NCBI GenBank assembly: GCA_028277625.1 | Contig: JANQFW010000014.1 | Location: 1-38,076 of the forward strand | Reading direction: 5' to 3' | Source of the DNA: Candidatus Gastranaerophilales bacterium | GTDB lineage: Bacteria > Cyanobacteriota > Vampirovibrionia > Gastranaerophilales > JANQFW01 | Length of the DNA: 38,076 bases | Shown: positions 17,460 to 26,972 of the stretch, piece after piece | Layout: every line of letters begins with the position of its first letter | Position numbering within the stretch: the first letter of the stretch is position 1 | Translations under genes and position numbers: made by a program | The notes under the pieces: model-generated | What the model was told of the DNA's origin: nothing | The model's input: the letters and a program-made list of their open reading frames with translations, nothing else | Database searches by the model: none

Positions 17460-18545
17460 TTATTGAATGCCCGCTGCAATTACTTCTGCGATTGTATTTG
17501 CCGATTCATCCCAAGAATACTTTTGTGCCTGAGTAATACCTTTTTGAACAAGGTTATTTCTTAATTCTGGAGAGCTATTTAAAGTTAAAATTTTGTCAGC
17601 CAAGTCTTTAGGATTGTAAGGATTGAAATATAATGCTGCATCACCGCATACTTCTGGCATTGGTTGTGCACTTGAAACAATAACCGGGCATTTTGTTGCC
17701 ATTGCTTCAAGTGGTGGTATGCCAAATCCTTCGTAAACAGAAGGAAAAATAAACATGTCTGCGTGCGCATAATATTGATTTAGAACATCGTCTTCAACAT
17801 ACCCGGTAAAATGGACTCTGTCTTTTAAATATTCTATGTTTGATTGTACTGCATCGTCAGCTAATATAAAGCCTTCTCTTTTACCCACAATTACGATATC
17901 ATGCGGTATTTTTTCTTTAATCAATTTAAATGCTTCTACCAACACGCTAAGGTTTTTATGTGGTTTCACATTTCCTACATATAAAAGATAAGGTTTTTTA
18001 TATGGGGAGTTTTGTTTTTTAATTTGAAACCATTTTTCATCAACTGCATTTGGAATTTTATGAATAGCATCAGGTGAATAGTTTAATTTACTAGTGAGTT
18101 CTTCTTTACTAAAGTTAGAAGGAGTGAGAATGTTCTTAGATTTTAATTTAATCAGGTTAAACAATGTTTTTGAGTACAATTGTTTTTTTAAACCCTGAGC
18201 ATACTGTGGCATTGCCAAATGCAATATGTCATGAATTGATACTAAAAGCTTACCTGTATAAAAAACAGGTATATTGTAGTGAGGAGACCAGAAAAGGTCT
18301 GTTTTTGAAGGGATTTTTTTAATCAGCTCTAATTGTTCAGTAGTTGAGTAGATGGGTGATGTTGTATTTATAACATCAACATTATTTTGCTTTGTCCATT
18401 CAAATTTTACAATTTCATCAACATTTCCAAGTAGATAATACTTATGTTCTGGTAATAGGTCAATAATTCTGGGCAAAAGGCTTTTGATATATGTGCCTAT
18501 GCCCGATGAATTAATCATACGAACATCAACTGATATATTTGCCAT
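17460..18545 (-). CDS. GT4 glycosyltransferase (mannosyltransferase-like)
   Basis: This is a 361-residue GT-B enzyme. Its opening [20 protein letters not shown] (1-20) is typical of the WbaZ/WbdA-like mannosyltransferase group. Also seen are SIHDILHL (103-110), [18 protein letters not shown] (189-206) and the E272-x7-E280 motif in [10 protein letters not shown]. It should transfer a sugar, perhaps mannose, to the growing repeat unit. Its ATG starts immediately after the TAA of the polymerase gene (TAAATG), which suggests translational coupling; there is no separate room for a strong ribosome binding site. Confidence 0.92.
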   Translation of the reverse strand: MANISVDVRMINSSGIGTYIKSLLPRIIDLLPEHKYYLLGNVDEIVKFEWTKQNNVDVINTTSPIYSTTEQLELIKKIPSKTDLFWSPHYNIPVFYTGKLLVSIHDILHLAMPQYAQGLKKQLYSKTLFNLIKLKSKNILTPSNFSKEELTSKLNYSPDAIHKIPNAVDEKWFQIKKQNSPYKKPYLLYVGNVKPHKNLSVLVEAFKLIKEKIPHDIVIVGKREGFILADDAVQSNIEYLKDRVHFTGYVEDDVLNQYYAHADMFIFPSVYEGFGIPPLEAMATKCPVIVSSAQPMPEVCGDAALYFNPYNPKDLADKILTLNSSPELRNNLVQKGITQAQKYSWDESANTIAEVIAAGIQ

Positions 18546-20108
18546 TTAAGATGACTCCTTTAATATAGTTTGCTTCAACGAAAATTTTAGGGATTCTAAG
18601 AACCCTAACAAGCTAAAAAAGGTAAAAGCAGTTGCGACTTTTATTCCATCTGTTAGATGATATGTTAAAAAATAAATAATAATTATAAATGTCGCTGTGC
18701 TGAATATTTTTAGCATTTTGTCGGTATTTTTACTTATTATTGTCTTGATATCTTGCATCAGAATATGAATTATTGCTCCAAAATATATAAATGAAACTAA
18801 ACCATACTCGTAAAACATTTCCAAAAAGCTATTGTGGACATTTGGTACAATATCCGCACGAGGTATCATGTTAGAAGCAAGAAATGCTTGCTCTTTTGAC
18901 CTGTCAATACCAAATCCGAATATTAGCTTAAAGAGATCAACATTGTCCTTCCATATTTCAATGAGGTTTGTCCACATTCCAAACCTTAAGTAAAGAGTTT
19001 GTAGATTTGAGAATCTTGAACTTAAGTTGTACCAAATAAATTCTGAATATTGAACAAGAACTACCACAAATAATAGTATAATACCCAATCCAATATAATT
19101 TGTAGAATTCACTGTTGATAAATTGAATACAGTGAAGGAGAAGTTGTTTTTCTTTAGTAATATTAAAAGTAGTATTAAGCTTAACACTAGGGATATTAAA
19201 GCTGTTTTAACACTTATTAAAACAATTAGTAAAGAGTTAACAAGAATAAATATATTCAAGATTATATTTATTGCACCCTGGTTGCTCTGTACCTGGAAAT
19301 TTCTGAAGAAATTTTGACAAAAGACAAAAAAGATTGTAAATATGCCGAGAAAAAATGTTGGCATTTGTGTGCCGGGCCAAAATTTCCAGGTTAATCTGAT
19401 TCCTTTAAATGCAGGTGCACTTATGCCTACAGCTGCAGATAATAACGTAAATACGTTAAAGATTGCAAATATTAGTAAAAATATCCATAGTATGTTTATA
19501 AATTTTTTGTATATTTCTTCCTTAGTAGTCATATTTTTAAACACAAGTAAAGATAAGCTGGTTGTGATTAGTGGAACTAAGCTTGTCATGTAGATAAGAA
19601 ATTTATATTCAGTAGGATTAAAGTTTCTGGTTACCAGATTACCGGTTTTTCTGAATATAAATAAGTCAACTGTACTTGAGCTTAGAAAATCAGAATAGTA
19701 CGAACACGATATATAGACAATATTCAGTACAAAAAATATTAAAAGCGCTCTAAATATCATGTGATTTTTCCACAAATATTTAAAGTCTTTGAATATTGCG
19801 TAAGAAGCCATAAGGAATCCAAAGCCAAAAGCCAGCGTGTGCAGCTTAAAGTTTAGGCCTAATGGTCCCAAAAATGCCAGATTAATAGATATTATGAACA
19901 ACATAAACTGCATAGTGATATATGGAATGAGCAAGTTTTTGGTTGATTGCTTTAAAACTTCTATAAATCCAAACATTCCCATTGCTAAAAATACGAATAT
20001 TAATATAGGATCAATTTTATCCCCTATGTTTAATTTTAAAATAGCCATTAAAGGGAATATTATACAGGATATTATTGTTAATATTTTAGAAAATTGAATC
20101 TTTTGCAT
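18546..20108 (-). CDS. wzy: O-antigen/exopolysaccharide polymerase (Wzy-like)
   Basis: The 520-residue polytopic protein has about 11-13 membrane helices. The largest hydrophilic loop (about residues 365-435) contains LRFGMWTNLIEIWKDN, then FGFGIDRS, and the NVHNSFLEMFYEYG motif. This is the usual layout of the O-antigen ligase/polymerase (Wzy_C-like) superfamily, with the R-x-x-x-W and H-N-x-x-L-E elements on the periplasmic side. In a Wzx/Wzy locus this gene should join repeat units into polymer. The ribosome binding site is weak. It lies between the second PP-loop gene and a GT4. WaaL-type ligase is the alternative, less likely here because a polymerase is otherwise missing. Confidence 0.85.
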   Translation of the reverse strand: MQKIQFSKILTIISCIIFPLMAILKLNIGDKIDPILIFVFLAMGMFGFIEVLKQSTKNLLIPYITMQFMLFIISINLAFLGPLGLNFKLHTLAFGFGFLMASYAIFKDFKYLWKNHMIFRALLIFFVLNIVYISCSYYSDFLSSSTVDLFIFRKTGNLVTRNFNPTEYKFLIYMTSLVPLITTSLSLLVFKNMTTKEEIYKKFINILWIFLLIFAIFNVFTLLSAAVGISAPAFKGIRLTWKFWPGTQMPTFFLGIFTIFFVFCQNFFRNFQVQSNQGAINIILNIFILVNSLLIVLISVKTALISLVLSLILLLILLKKNNFSFTVFNLSTVNSTNYIGLGIILLFVVVLVQYSEFIWYNLSSRFSNLQTLYLRFGMWTNLIEIWKDNVDLFKLIFGFGIDRSKEQAFLASNMIPRADIVPNVHNSFLEMFYEYGLVSFIYFGAIIHILMQDIKTIISKNTDKMLKIFSTATFIIIIYFLTYHLTDGIKVATAFTFFSLLGFLESLKFSLKQTILKESS

Positions 20109-20143
20109 TTTATAATTCTCGTGTTCTTTTTTGTCTTACAAAA

Positions 20144-21379
20144 CTATGATACTTTACTTTTTAAGTTATATTTAAATGCTTCAAATTTATCATCACCTAA
20201 AAAGAAGTGTATTAAATCTTTAAGGGGATTTTTTATTTTATTTGCAATCCAAACAGGTATTATCAGCAAATATACAATAATTGAAAATCTGTAACCTACG
20301 CTTTTTGCTAACTTTAAGACCTCCTTGTTATGAATTTCATTTTTGCCTATTAATATGGATGCAAAATATAAATTTCTTATTTTGTTAAACTTTACTGAAT
20401 CAAAAATATTGCTATAGTTTTCAAATTTATTTAATAATTTTAGTGTAAATATGGTTCTGCAACACTTATAACAAGCTGAGCAGTTTGAAGCACTATTGAT
20501 ACATATGTTTAAGTATTTGTATGTTGGCTCATAATTTGATATCAATTTAGTCTTTTCTACTTTGTCATACTGCAAACCTGTTGAAATAAGTGAAAAGGTT
20601 TCTGTACACAAATATTTTTGTGCTATTGCATCGCTGTAAGCTATATTGCCTTCATTTAACAGATCAATCTGTTCTACTTTAGTTGCGTCAATTTTAAGGC
20701 CGGAGGAGTAATAATATTTACTGAATAGCTTTTGTAATAGCAATGCACAGCTGGCATTTCTTGTTGTGTGTGAGTGCGAAAATTTCATGTTTAAAATTTC
20801 GCTAAGATTAGAGTTTATTTGTATAAAGTCTTTCCCTGTTTCTTGAGGATATGTTTTTAATAAATCATATCTTTTTTTAAAGAGCTCCTCCGCTCTTTTA
20901 GAGTTAAATTCATCGTGAGAACCAACGTTGTTGAATAAAAAATGGGTTATTTTATAACTTTGGGGTGTATCATCAAACAAGTGATCGTAAATAGTGCTAA
21001 ATGAATCAACTCCACCCGAAAAACCCGTACCTACAGCTCCTTCACATTCATAATCCACACCGCTATCTAGTAATTTAGGATAAATTTTGATATTGTGCAA
21101 GCTGGAGAGGCTGTGACTTAGCAAACTTACATAATAATTGCTTAAATTATAATATAAAACTTCTGACATTTTTCCTTCTAAGTAAATGTCTTCATTCTCT
21201 TGCATAGCAAGTGACAACAAGCCAACTACAAAAGCATCAGATTTTTCAGTTGTTAAATATTTTGCATATTTTTTGTCTACAGAATACCATAAGGTTCTTG
21301 TACCTTCTGAGTATTCAAACTTTGTTTGAATTTTAAATTTATCTTCAGTTTCTACAATCTCAGGACTATATAGTTTCAT
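20144..21379 (-). CDS. PP-loop ATP-pyrophosphatase-type enzyme, copy 2
   Basis: The 411-residue protein carries an unmistakable PP-loop, GFSGGVDSFST (119-129), which in this superfamily (QueC, ThiI, NAD synthetase, asparagine synthetase, WbpG) binds ATP and adenylates a substrate. An N-terminal domain (1-112) precedes it. Downstream are HSHTTRNAS (202-210), YSDAIAQKYLCTETFS (248-263) and a Cys cluster C300-x2-C303-x2-C306-C307 that may bind zinc or a cluster. A hydrophobic segment at 363-381 suggests membrane contact. It aligns without gaps to the upstream copy over 390 residues at about 67% identity. QueC is too short to match, and 7-deazaguanine genes are absent. I infer amidation, thiolation or ligation of a sugar in the repeat unit; the substrate is unknown. 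GAGGAA precedes the ATG. Confidence 0.85.
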   Translation of the reverse strand: MKLYSPEIVETEDKFKIQTKFEYSEGTRTLWYSVDKKYAKYLTTEKSDAFVVGLLSLAMQENEDIYLEGKMSEVLYYNLSNYYVSLLSHSLSSLHNIKIYPKLLDSGVDYECEGAVGTGFSGGVDSFSTIYDHLFDDTPQSYKITHFLFNNVGSHDEFNSKRAEELFKKRYDLLKTYPQETGKDFIQINSNLSEILNMKFSHSHTTRNASCALLLQKLFSKYYYSSGLKIDATKVEQIDLLNEGNIAYSDAIAQKYLCTETFSLISTGLQYDKVEKTKLISNYEPTYKYLNICINSASNCSACYKCCRTIFTLKLLNKFENYSNIFDSVKFNKIRNLYFASILIGKNEIHNKEVLKLAKSVGYRFSIIVYLLIIPVWIANKIKNPLKDLIHFFLGDDKFEAFKYNLKSKVS

Positions 21380-21441
21380 AAATTTTATTCCTCATAGACT
21401 TTTTAAATTTATTTTCTTTCATTCTGCTTTAGTTGATAAGA

Positions 21442-22650
21442 CTAAATTTTTCGTATTTTATTTTGATCAAGAAAAAAATAAATTGTATATTTAAGGGAAT
21501 TTTTAAATTTCTCGAATATCCAAAGGTACATAGCCAAAATATACAAGTAAAAAGGAAATTTGTAGCCGGTATCTTTTGTAAGTTGCAGTATTTCACGATT
21601 GTAAATGCTATTTTTATCAGAAATTACGCTGGCTAAGAATAGATTTTTTTTTGTATTAAATGTCTCTAGGTTAAATATATCTTTGTATTTATCAAATTTG
21701 TTCAGCAATTGAAGTGTAAATATGGTTCTACAACATTTAAAACAGGTAGAACAGTTTGTTCCATCTTTTACGCAGGTATTTAGGTATTTGTAGGTCGGCT
21801 CGTAATTAGAAATTAACTTTGTTCTTTCTACCCTATCAAGCTGTAAGCTTGTTGAAATAAATGAGAATGTCTCTGTGCATAAATATTTTTGTGCTATTGC
21901 ATCGCTGTAAGCTATACTGCCATTCGAGACCTTATCAACTAACTGGACTTTTGTTTCATCAATTTTATATCCTGATGAATAATAGTACTTACTGAATAAT
22001 TTTTGCATTAGTAATGCACTGCTTGCATTTCTTACGGTGTGAGTATGGGTAAACTTCATATTTAAAATTTCACTTAGATTTGAATCTAATTTTATGAAAT
22101 TCCTTCCTGTTTCTTCAGGGTAGTTTTTTAATAAATCATATCTTTCGTTGAATAAGTTTTTAGCTTTTTCAGGCTCAAATTCTCCATGCGAACCTACATT
22201 TGCAAATAAAAAGTGTGTTATTTTGTAACTTTCCGGTGTGTCCTCTAACATGTGTTGGCATATTGTGCTAAATGAATCTACTCCTCCGGAAAATCCGGTT
22301 CCTACGGCTTGCTTACAATAATAACTTTTGCCGTTGTCTAACTCTTTAGGGAAAATTTTGATTTCATTTAAGTTTGATAATGATAAGCTTAGTAATTTTA
22401 TATAATAATTATTCAAATTATAATATAAAATTTCTGACATTTTACCTTCTATGTAAATGTCTTCGTTGTTCTGCATTGCAAGTAACAATAGTCCAACCAC
22501 AAAAGCGTCAGACTTTTCTGTTGTCAAATACTTTGCGTAATTCTTATCAACGGAATACCACAAGATTTTTGTACCTTGTTTGCATTCAAACGTTGTTTGT
22601 ATTTTGACTTCATCACCTGCATCTATTAGTTGTGGGCTGTATATTTTCAT
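21442..22650 (-). CDS. PP-loop ATP-pyrophosphatase-type enzyme, copy 1
   Basis: This 402-residue paralogue of the next gene has all motifs at identical positions: SGGVDS 121-126, THTHTVRNAS 201-210, YSDAIAQKYLCTE 248-260 and C300-x2-C303-x2-C306-C307. Both copies keep the presumed active-site residues, so neither is a decayed duplicate. Divergence is greatest at 321-380, where each copy keeps its own hydrophobic stretch (here FPFYLYILAMYLWIF, about 365-379). The ATG at 22650 is chosen over an upstream TTG because AAAGGCGAG lies before it and the N-terminus then matches the paralogue (MKIYSP). It follows the Wzc-like gene by 99 bp containing two hairpins. Family as for the neighbour; function unknown. 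Confidence 0.85.
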   Translation of the reverse strand: MKIYSPQLIDAGDEVKIQTTFECKQGTKILWYSVDKNYAKYLTTEKSDAFVVGLLLLAMQNNEDIYIEGKMSEILYYNLNNYYIKLLSLSLSNLNEIKIFPKELDNGKSYYCKQAVGTGFSGGVDSFSTICQHMLEDTPESYKITHFLFANVGSHGEFEPEKAKNLFNERYDLLKNYPEETGRNFIKLDSNLSEILNMKFTHTHTVRNASSALLMQKLFSKYYYSSGYKIDETKVQLVDKVSNGSIAYSDAIAQKYLCTETFSFISTSLQLDRVERTKLISNYEPTYKYLNTCVKDGTNCSTCFKCCRTIFTLQLLNKFDKYKDIFNLETFNTKKNLFLASVISDKNSIYNREILQLTKDTGYKFPFYLYILAMYLWIFEKFKNSLKYTIYFFLDQNKIRKI

Positions 22651-22699
22651 CTTAAACTCGCCTTTCAAAGATTTGTGACAAAGGTTTATTTAATTTTGC

Positions 22700-22760
22700 A
22701 CCTGGTAGTTGAGGCCAGGTTTTATAATTATCCTTTAAGCAAAGAGAGCTTATGACTCTC
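22700..22760 (-). promoter_or_regulatory. intercistronic hairpins between wzc-like and PP-loop genes
   Basis: ACCTGG (22700-22705) and CCAGGT (22715-22720) form a perfect 6-bp hairpin. GAGAG/CTCTC (22744-22760) forms another over the stop codon of the Wzc-like gene. No minus-strand T tract follows, so RNA processing or partial attenuation is likelier than full termination. Confidence 0.4.
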
Positions 22761-24984
22761 TTACTCGTGCTTCTTCTTTTGCTTGTTTAATTTGTTTTTT
22801 ATAGAACTTTTCAAGTTCGTGGTCTTCTTCTCTGGATATGATTCCAAGGTTTTTAACATTGATTTTTTCAAAGTAGTTTATTACTTTAACCAGTTCTTCC
22901 TTGCTTGTCTCCATAGCTGATACAATGGCAACTGCATCTGAGATAGAAGTTAATGAATGCATTTCGGGGAAGAATAATGGCTTCTGTGTTGGTGTGTCAA
23001 CAAGAATAAACTCATAGTATTGCTTTAGGTAATTAATGATAATACTAAAGCCTTTTGAGGCTACGTAATCATTTATATTTTCAACCTTTTGAGCTGAACA
23101 TAAATATAGAATCTCTTTGTTGTCGTAAGAATGGTTCCCGATATTCAACTTTATAACTGAATCATTAAGAATCTGTGCAATTCTGTTGTTATCGATGTTT
23201 CTGTTTATTCTTACTTCTTTGTTTATTTCGTTAATTGCATAAATTAAATCTTTTTTGATATTGGGAACTTGAATTCCGCTTTCATTGCGATTATTAAATT
23301 CTTTAACCAGTTTTAGAGGGTTATTAAAGTCTGTATCGATAATAACAGTCAACCTGCTTTGTTCTGCAAGATGAGCTGCAATATTCGGTATTACTGATGT
23401 TCTTTCTCTGGTAATTAGCGTTGAGATAAAGGTAATTACCTGCGCATCGTCTTTATAAGATTTTGATATAAGGTTATTTGTCAAGTTTCCGTACGCTGTT
23501 CCCAAAATAGAATTTGATGGATAAATAAACTCTTTAGTTAAATCTTCTAAAGAAGTAACCCAAGGAATAACACCCATAACTTTTTTACCGGTTGTTTCTT
23601 CTATTTCTTTTGCATCAACCCATTTATCGTCAATGTCTTCTTTAATCCAAGCAAGAGCTACGCCACCAAGAAATCCCATCAGCAAAAAGCCTACGAGTTT
23701 CATTAATAAAGGCATCATAGAGCAGCTCGGACGAGACGGGTTGTTAAGAATAACCATGTTATCAACAATTTGGCTCTCTTTAATTGTAGCTTCTATCTGT
23801 TTACTTTTTATACTACTGTATGCTGCTGCTAGGGTGTTTTCTTGCTTTTGTAAGCTTTTTAGTACCATTAATTTGGCAGGAAGCTCACGTTCTTTTTTTC
23901 TTAGATTTTTTATTCCACTTTCCAGAGTCTTTGCCTGCGCTTCATAAGATGTTTTGTCTGCTTGCGTACGAGCTAAGTCTGTTACTATATTTTGGGAGGG
24001 CCTGTCGTATATACCTCTGGTTATTTGTATGCTTTCAAGCGTTTCTTCTTTTCTGCTTGTAATATTATCTTGAATATTTTTAATTTCGTTTTTAACTGCA
24101 ATAACTTCAGAGTATTCATCTGTAAATTTTGCGCTTAATTTTGCATAATTTTGTTGGGCTTTTGCAAGATCTTGACTTAGTCTTATTAAGTATGGATCTT
24201 CTCCTACCCCTGTTGCTTTTAACGCTGTTTTAGCATCAGGAATATTTAATTGTTTTGATAATTCTTTTGATTTTTTGTCAAGGTAGGCAATATTACCTTT
24301 TAAGAGTTCTAGGCGTTTTTCCAGGTCAACTCTTGATCTAGTAAGTTCCCTTAGTTCGTTATCAATGTCTATTGCATCAAATTCTGTTTTATAATCTTTT
24401 ATTTTTTCTCTAACGCCTGATAGTTCATCGGTTATTTTCTTTAATTGTTGGTCTAAGTATTCTCTTTGCTTGGTTTCTACAAGTTTTCTTATTTGTATGT
24501 TTGAATTCTTATATTCCTCAATTAAAATATTAAATACTTGATTTGTTGTTTTTTCGTTAATCCACTTGAAGTCTACAGCTATAATATCTGTAGATGGTTG
24601 AATTTTGGCTTCTACAAGCTTTAAGTATGCTCCGTACCAAAATTCTTCCGATTTTATACCTAGTGCATTTAAGTCATCTTTATAATGATTATCTAGTCTT
24701 TTATAAATGCTAGAGGCAAGCTGTTCTGATCTTAAAATTTGGACATAGTTAAATAGGGGATTACTGTACCCACTTTCAGATTTTACCGTGTTTGTCAGCC
24801 CATAAGAAGCTACCACATTTTGTTTTGAGATATTTCTTATAAAAAGTTTAACTGATGAGCTGTATAAGGGTACAAAAAATTTAAATAAGTAAATTACAAA
24901 TAATACAAGACCTACAAAAATGCTTGCTACTATTATTTTCTTTTCTTTTAAAATTAATAATATTAATCTATTATTATTATCCAT
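22750..24984 (-). CDS. Wzc-like polysaccharide co-polymerase with degenerate Walker A
   Basis: The 744-residue protein has the Wzc layout: a first membrane helix (about 17-38), a periplasmic Wzz domain with long coiled coils (160-400, the GNVR-like region near 350-395), a Pro-containing NNPSRPSCSMMP before the second helix (428-447), then a cytoplasmic BY-kinase-like domain. It should set chain length and contact Wza. In the cytoplasmic domain the Walker A' (VIIDTDFNNP, 547-556) and Walker B (FILVDTPT, 659-666) are recognisable. However, the P-loop position (521-530) reads STLITRERTS in place of the usual S-x-x-P-G-E-G-K-S-T, with no Gly-Lys. The C-terminus has no Tyr cluster. It is therefore probably a non-catalytic pseudokinase. 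AAGGAA precedes the ATG; it starts 12 bp after wza. Confidence 0.9.
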   Translation of the reverse strand: MDNNNRLILLILKEKKIIVASIFVGLVLFVIYLFKFFVPLYSSSVKLFIRNISKQNVVASYGLTNTVKSESGYSNPLFNYVQILRSEQLASSIYKRLDNHYKDDLNALGIKSEEFWYGAYLKLVEAKIQPSTDIIAVDFKWINEKTTNQVFNILIEEYKNSNIQIRKLVETKQREYLDQQLKKITDELSGVREKIKDYKTEFDAIDIDNELRELTRSRVDLEKRLELLKGNIAYLDKKSKELSKQLNIPDAKTALKATGVGEDPYLIRLSQDLAKAQQNYAKLSAKFTDEYSEVIAVKNEIKNIQDNITSRKEETLESIQITRGIYDRPSQNIVTDLARTQADKTSYEAQAKTLESGIKNLRKKERELPAKLMVLKSLQKQENTLAAAYSSIKSKQIEATIKESQIVDNMVILNNPSRPSCSMMPLLMKLVGFLLMGFLGGVALAWIKEDIDDKWVDAKEIEETTGKKVMGVIPWVTSLEDLTKEFIYPSNSILGTAYGNLTNNLISKSYKDDAQVITFISTLITRERTSVIPNIAAHLAEQSRLTVIIDTDFNNPLKLVKEFNNRNESGIQVPNIKKDLIYAINEINKEVRINRNIDNNRIAQILNDSVIKLNIGNHSYDNKEILYLCSAQKVENINDYVASKGFSIIINYLKQYYEFILVDTPTQKPLFFPEMHSLTSISDAVAIVSAMETSKEELVKVINYFEKINVKNLGIISREEDHELEKFYKKQIKQAKEEARVRES

Positions 24985-24996
24985 TTTTAGTTCCTT

Positions 24997-26130
24997 TTAT
25001 CTTACTGTTCTAAACCTCTGAGGATCAAACATTAATGCCCAGTTGTTGTAAGTGCTTGCAAAAGCATTTACTGGAGAAATTAATCTGCCTACGTAGTCAA
25101 ACATTTTTCCTAACATTGGTCTCTTTTTATCAGGTACGTAGACAATATCATTTGGCATTAAGGTTATATCTTTATCAGTTGGGTTTATAACAGTACTAAC
25201 GAGTTTACCGTCAGTGCTTAATCTGCTAAGATATATTTTTTTAGGAGCGTAAGATCCTGACTTATTGTTTTCGTTTAAGTACCCGCCTGCTGCCATAATC
25301 GCAGAGTTTAAATTTAATGATTGAGTTGGGTCTAAGTTTATTACCCCGGGCCTGTTAACATAACCATAAACTTTTACCGGTACTGTTCTTGGTGAAATTG
25401 TCGCTGAAGCAAACTTTTTATATTTCTCCGGGCTTACTGCTAATGGTGTTGCTAGCCTTGGGACGTATACTACATCACCTGCCATTAAGTAAATATCTTG
25501 CTCCGCGTTTGCATTTAAGATTAAGTCAAATAAGTTAACTTCTAATTTTGACTTATCAAATCTGTTATAAATTTGAATATGCTCTATATCTGCATCGTAT
25601 GATACACCGCCTGATGCAACCAGAATATTAGATAACAAAGGTGTTTTTCTTTGGATTTGTAATTCCGGCTTTACATTGTTTACTACTTGAGTTTGTTTAA
25701 GGTCAGTGTTGATTTCGTAACTTCCAGGGTTCATTACTGCACCTGAAACATATACGATAAATGATTTTGAATTTGCTAATTGAACAGTTATTTGTGGATT
25801 TTTAATATATCTACTAAATTTTTCTTCTAGTATTTCTTTTAGCTTATCCACTGTCAAACCGGCTACATTTATAGAGCCAAACGGTGAAATTGTTAAATTT
25901 CCGTCAGGCTGAACTTTTAACCCTTTTTGTTCAAACTCAGGGATGCCAAAAAATTGCAAGTTTACTATATCATTTGGTCCAAGTAAAAATTTTCTGGATG
26001 TAAAGCTTACGCTCGCTGAAAGTTTATTATTTTCTGTCTTTTTTGTTTCTGAAATTGCCTGTACCGATTGCGTGTTGAACAAAATCGTACAAAACAATAG
26101 TGAAATCAAAAATTTGATAAATTTTTTCAT
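24997..26130 (-). CDS. wza: Wza-like outer-membrane polysaccharide export protein
   Basis: The 377-residue precursor has a Sec signal peptide (1-25, cleavage after VQA) but no lipobox Cys, unlike classical Wza lipoproteins. The Poly_export domain is at 47-122 (LLGPNDIVNLQFFGIPEF, then VQPDGNLTISPFGSINVAGLT and NPQITVQL). Two SLBB domains follow: about 123-225, starting FIVYVSGAVMNPGSYEI and with a long insertion, and 250-335, starting VPVKVYGYVNRPGVINL. Each ends in the D-[IV]-V-Y-V-P pattern. Its ring should form the channel across the periplasm and outer membrane, coupled to the Wzc-like protein encoded next. GGGGAAG precedes the ATG. The C-terminus has no obvious long amphipathic barrel helix beyond about 340-360. 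Confidence 0.92.
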   Translation of the reverse strand: MKKFIKFLISLLFCTILFNTQSVQAISETKKTENNKLSASVSFTSRKFLLGPNDIVNLQFFGIPEFEQKGLKVQPDGNLTISPFGSINVAGLTVDKLKEILEEKFSRYIKNPQITVQLANSKSFIVYVSGAVMNPGSYEINTDLKQTQVVNNVKPELQIQRKTPLLSNILVASGGVSYDADIEHIQIYNRFDKSKLEVNLFDLILNANAEQDIYLMAGDVVYVPRLATPLAVSPEKYKKFASATISPRTVPVKVYGYVNRPGVINLDPTQSLNLNSAIMAAGGYLNENNKSGSYAPKKIYLSRLSTDGKLVSTVINPTDKDITLMPNDIVYVPDKKRPMLGKMFDYVGRLISPVNAFASTYNNWALMFDPQRFRTVR

Positions 26131-26237
26131 GTTTAATCTTCCCCAGTAGTTGTATAATTAACACTAAGTTAAGGAAATATTAGCTATATTAAACATAAAT
26201 CAAATGTATATTATTCTTTGATCTATGTGTACTTGTT

Positions 26238-26972
26238 CTATGCAGCATCTTTACCAAGTAAAACAACAGGTATTGTTTTAAACAAGATCACCACATCTTT
26301 AATAAATTTCCAGTTTTTACTGTATCTGTACTCTAATTTTATCACTTCGTCAAACTCTTTTATATTAGAGCGACCACTTACTTGCCAAGGGCCTGTTAAT
26401 CCGGGCATACTGGAAAATCTGACAAAATGCCAACTTTTATAACCTTCTAGTTCATTTTGAGTTGGTGGCCTGAACCCAACCAGGCTCATTTCTCCTCTTA
26501 AGCAATTTATTAATTGTGGGAATTCATCTAGGCTGTATTTTCTTAAAAATTTTCCTACTTTTGTAATCCTAGGATCATCTTTCATTTTGAACATACATTC
26601 ATTTGTTTCATTGTGTTTTAACAGGTCTTTAAGTTTTGCATCCGCATCTTTGTACATACTACGAAATTTGTACATATGAAATGTTTTTCCGAGGTGACCT
26701 ATTCTTTTTTGTTTATATAGAACAGGTCCGGGGGAATCTAGTTTTACAGCAATTGCAATTAAAATTAATATTGGAGATATAAATGTTAATCCAATTATTA
26801 TTCCTGTTAGTTCAAAAATTCTTTTTAACATAAATTGATAAGGTTTTTCATTCTTAATATCATAGTGTTTTGCAATCCAAAACTTGTCTTTTATCTTAAT
26901 ATTCTTAATCTTTTCGCTTAGTTCTATGTCCAAGTTGATCGCATCATCATAATTCTTCGTTAAATTAGCCAT
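26238..26972 (-). CDS. initiating undecaprenyl-phosphate sugar-1-phosphate transferase
   Basis: This 244-residue monotopic phosphoglycosyltransferase is the short form (PglC/PssY size), with a single re-entrant hydrophobic helix at 54-77 rather than the five helices of WbaP. Signature residues are LDSPGPVLYKQKRIG (78-92), YKFRSM (101-106), the catalytic D149-E150 in SLDEFPQL, and GLTGPWQVSGRSN (191-203). It transfers a sugar phosphate from a UDP sugar to undecaprenyl phosphate, the first step of repeat-unit assembly. An extra hydrophilic leader of about 45 residues precedes the core. It is the first gene of the polysaccharide operon, 107 bp before wza; GGGAGCGG precedes the ATG. Confidence 0.93.
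   Translation of the reverse strand: MANLTKNYDDAINLDIELSEKIKNIKIKDKFWIAKHYDIKNEKPYQFMLKRIFELTGIIIGLTFISPILILIAIAVKLDSPGPVLYKQKRIGHLGKTFHMYKFRSMYKDADAKLKDLLKHNETNECMFKMKDDPRITKVGKFLRKYSLDEFPQLINCLRGEMSLVGFRPPTQNELEGYKSWHFVRFSSMPGLTGPWQVSGRSNIKEFDEVIKLEYRYSKNWKFIKDVVILFKTIPVVLLGKDAA

Noticed and set aside
20144-22650. PP-loop genes as queC
   Set aside because: They are nearly twice the length of QueC, no other queuosine genes are present, and the setting is a polysaccharide operon.
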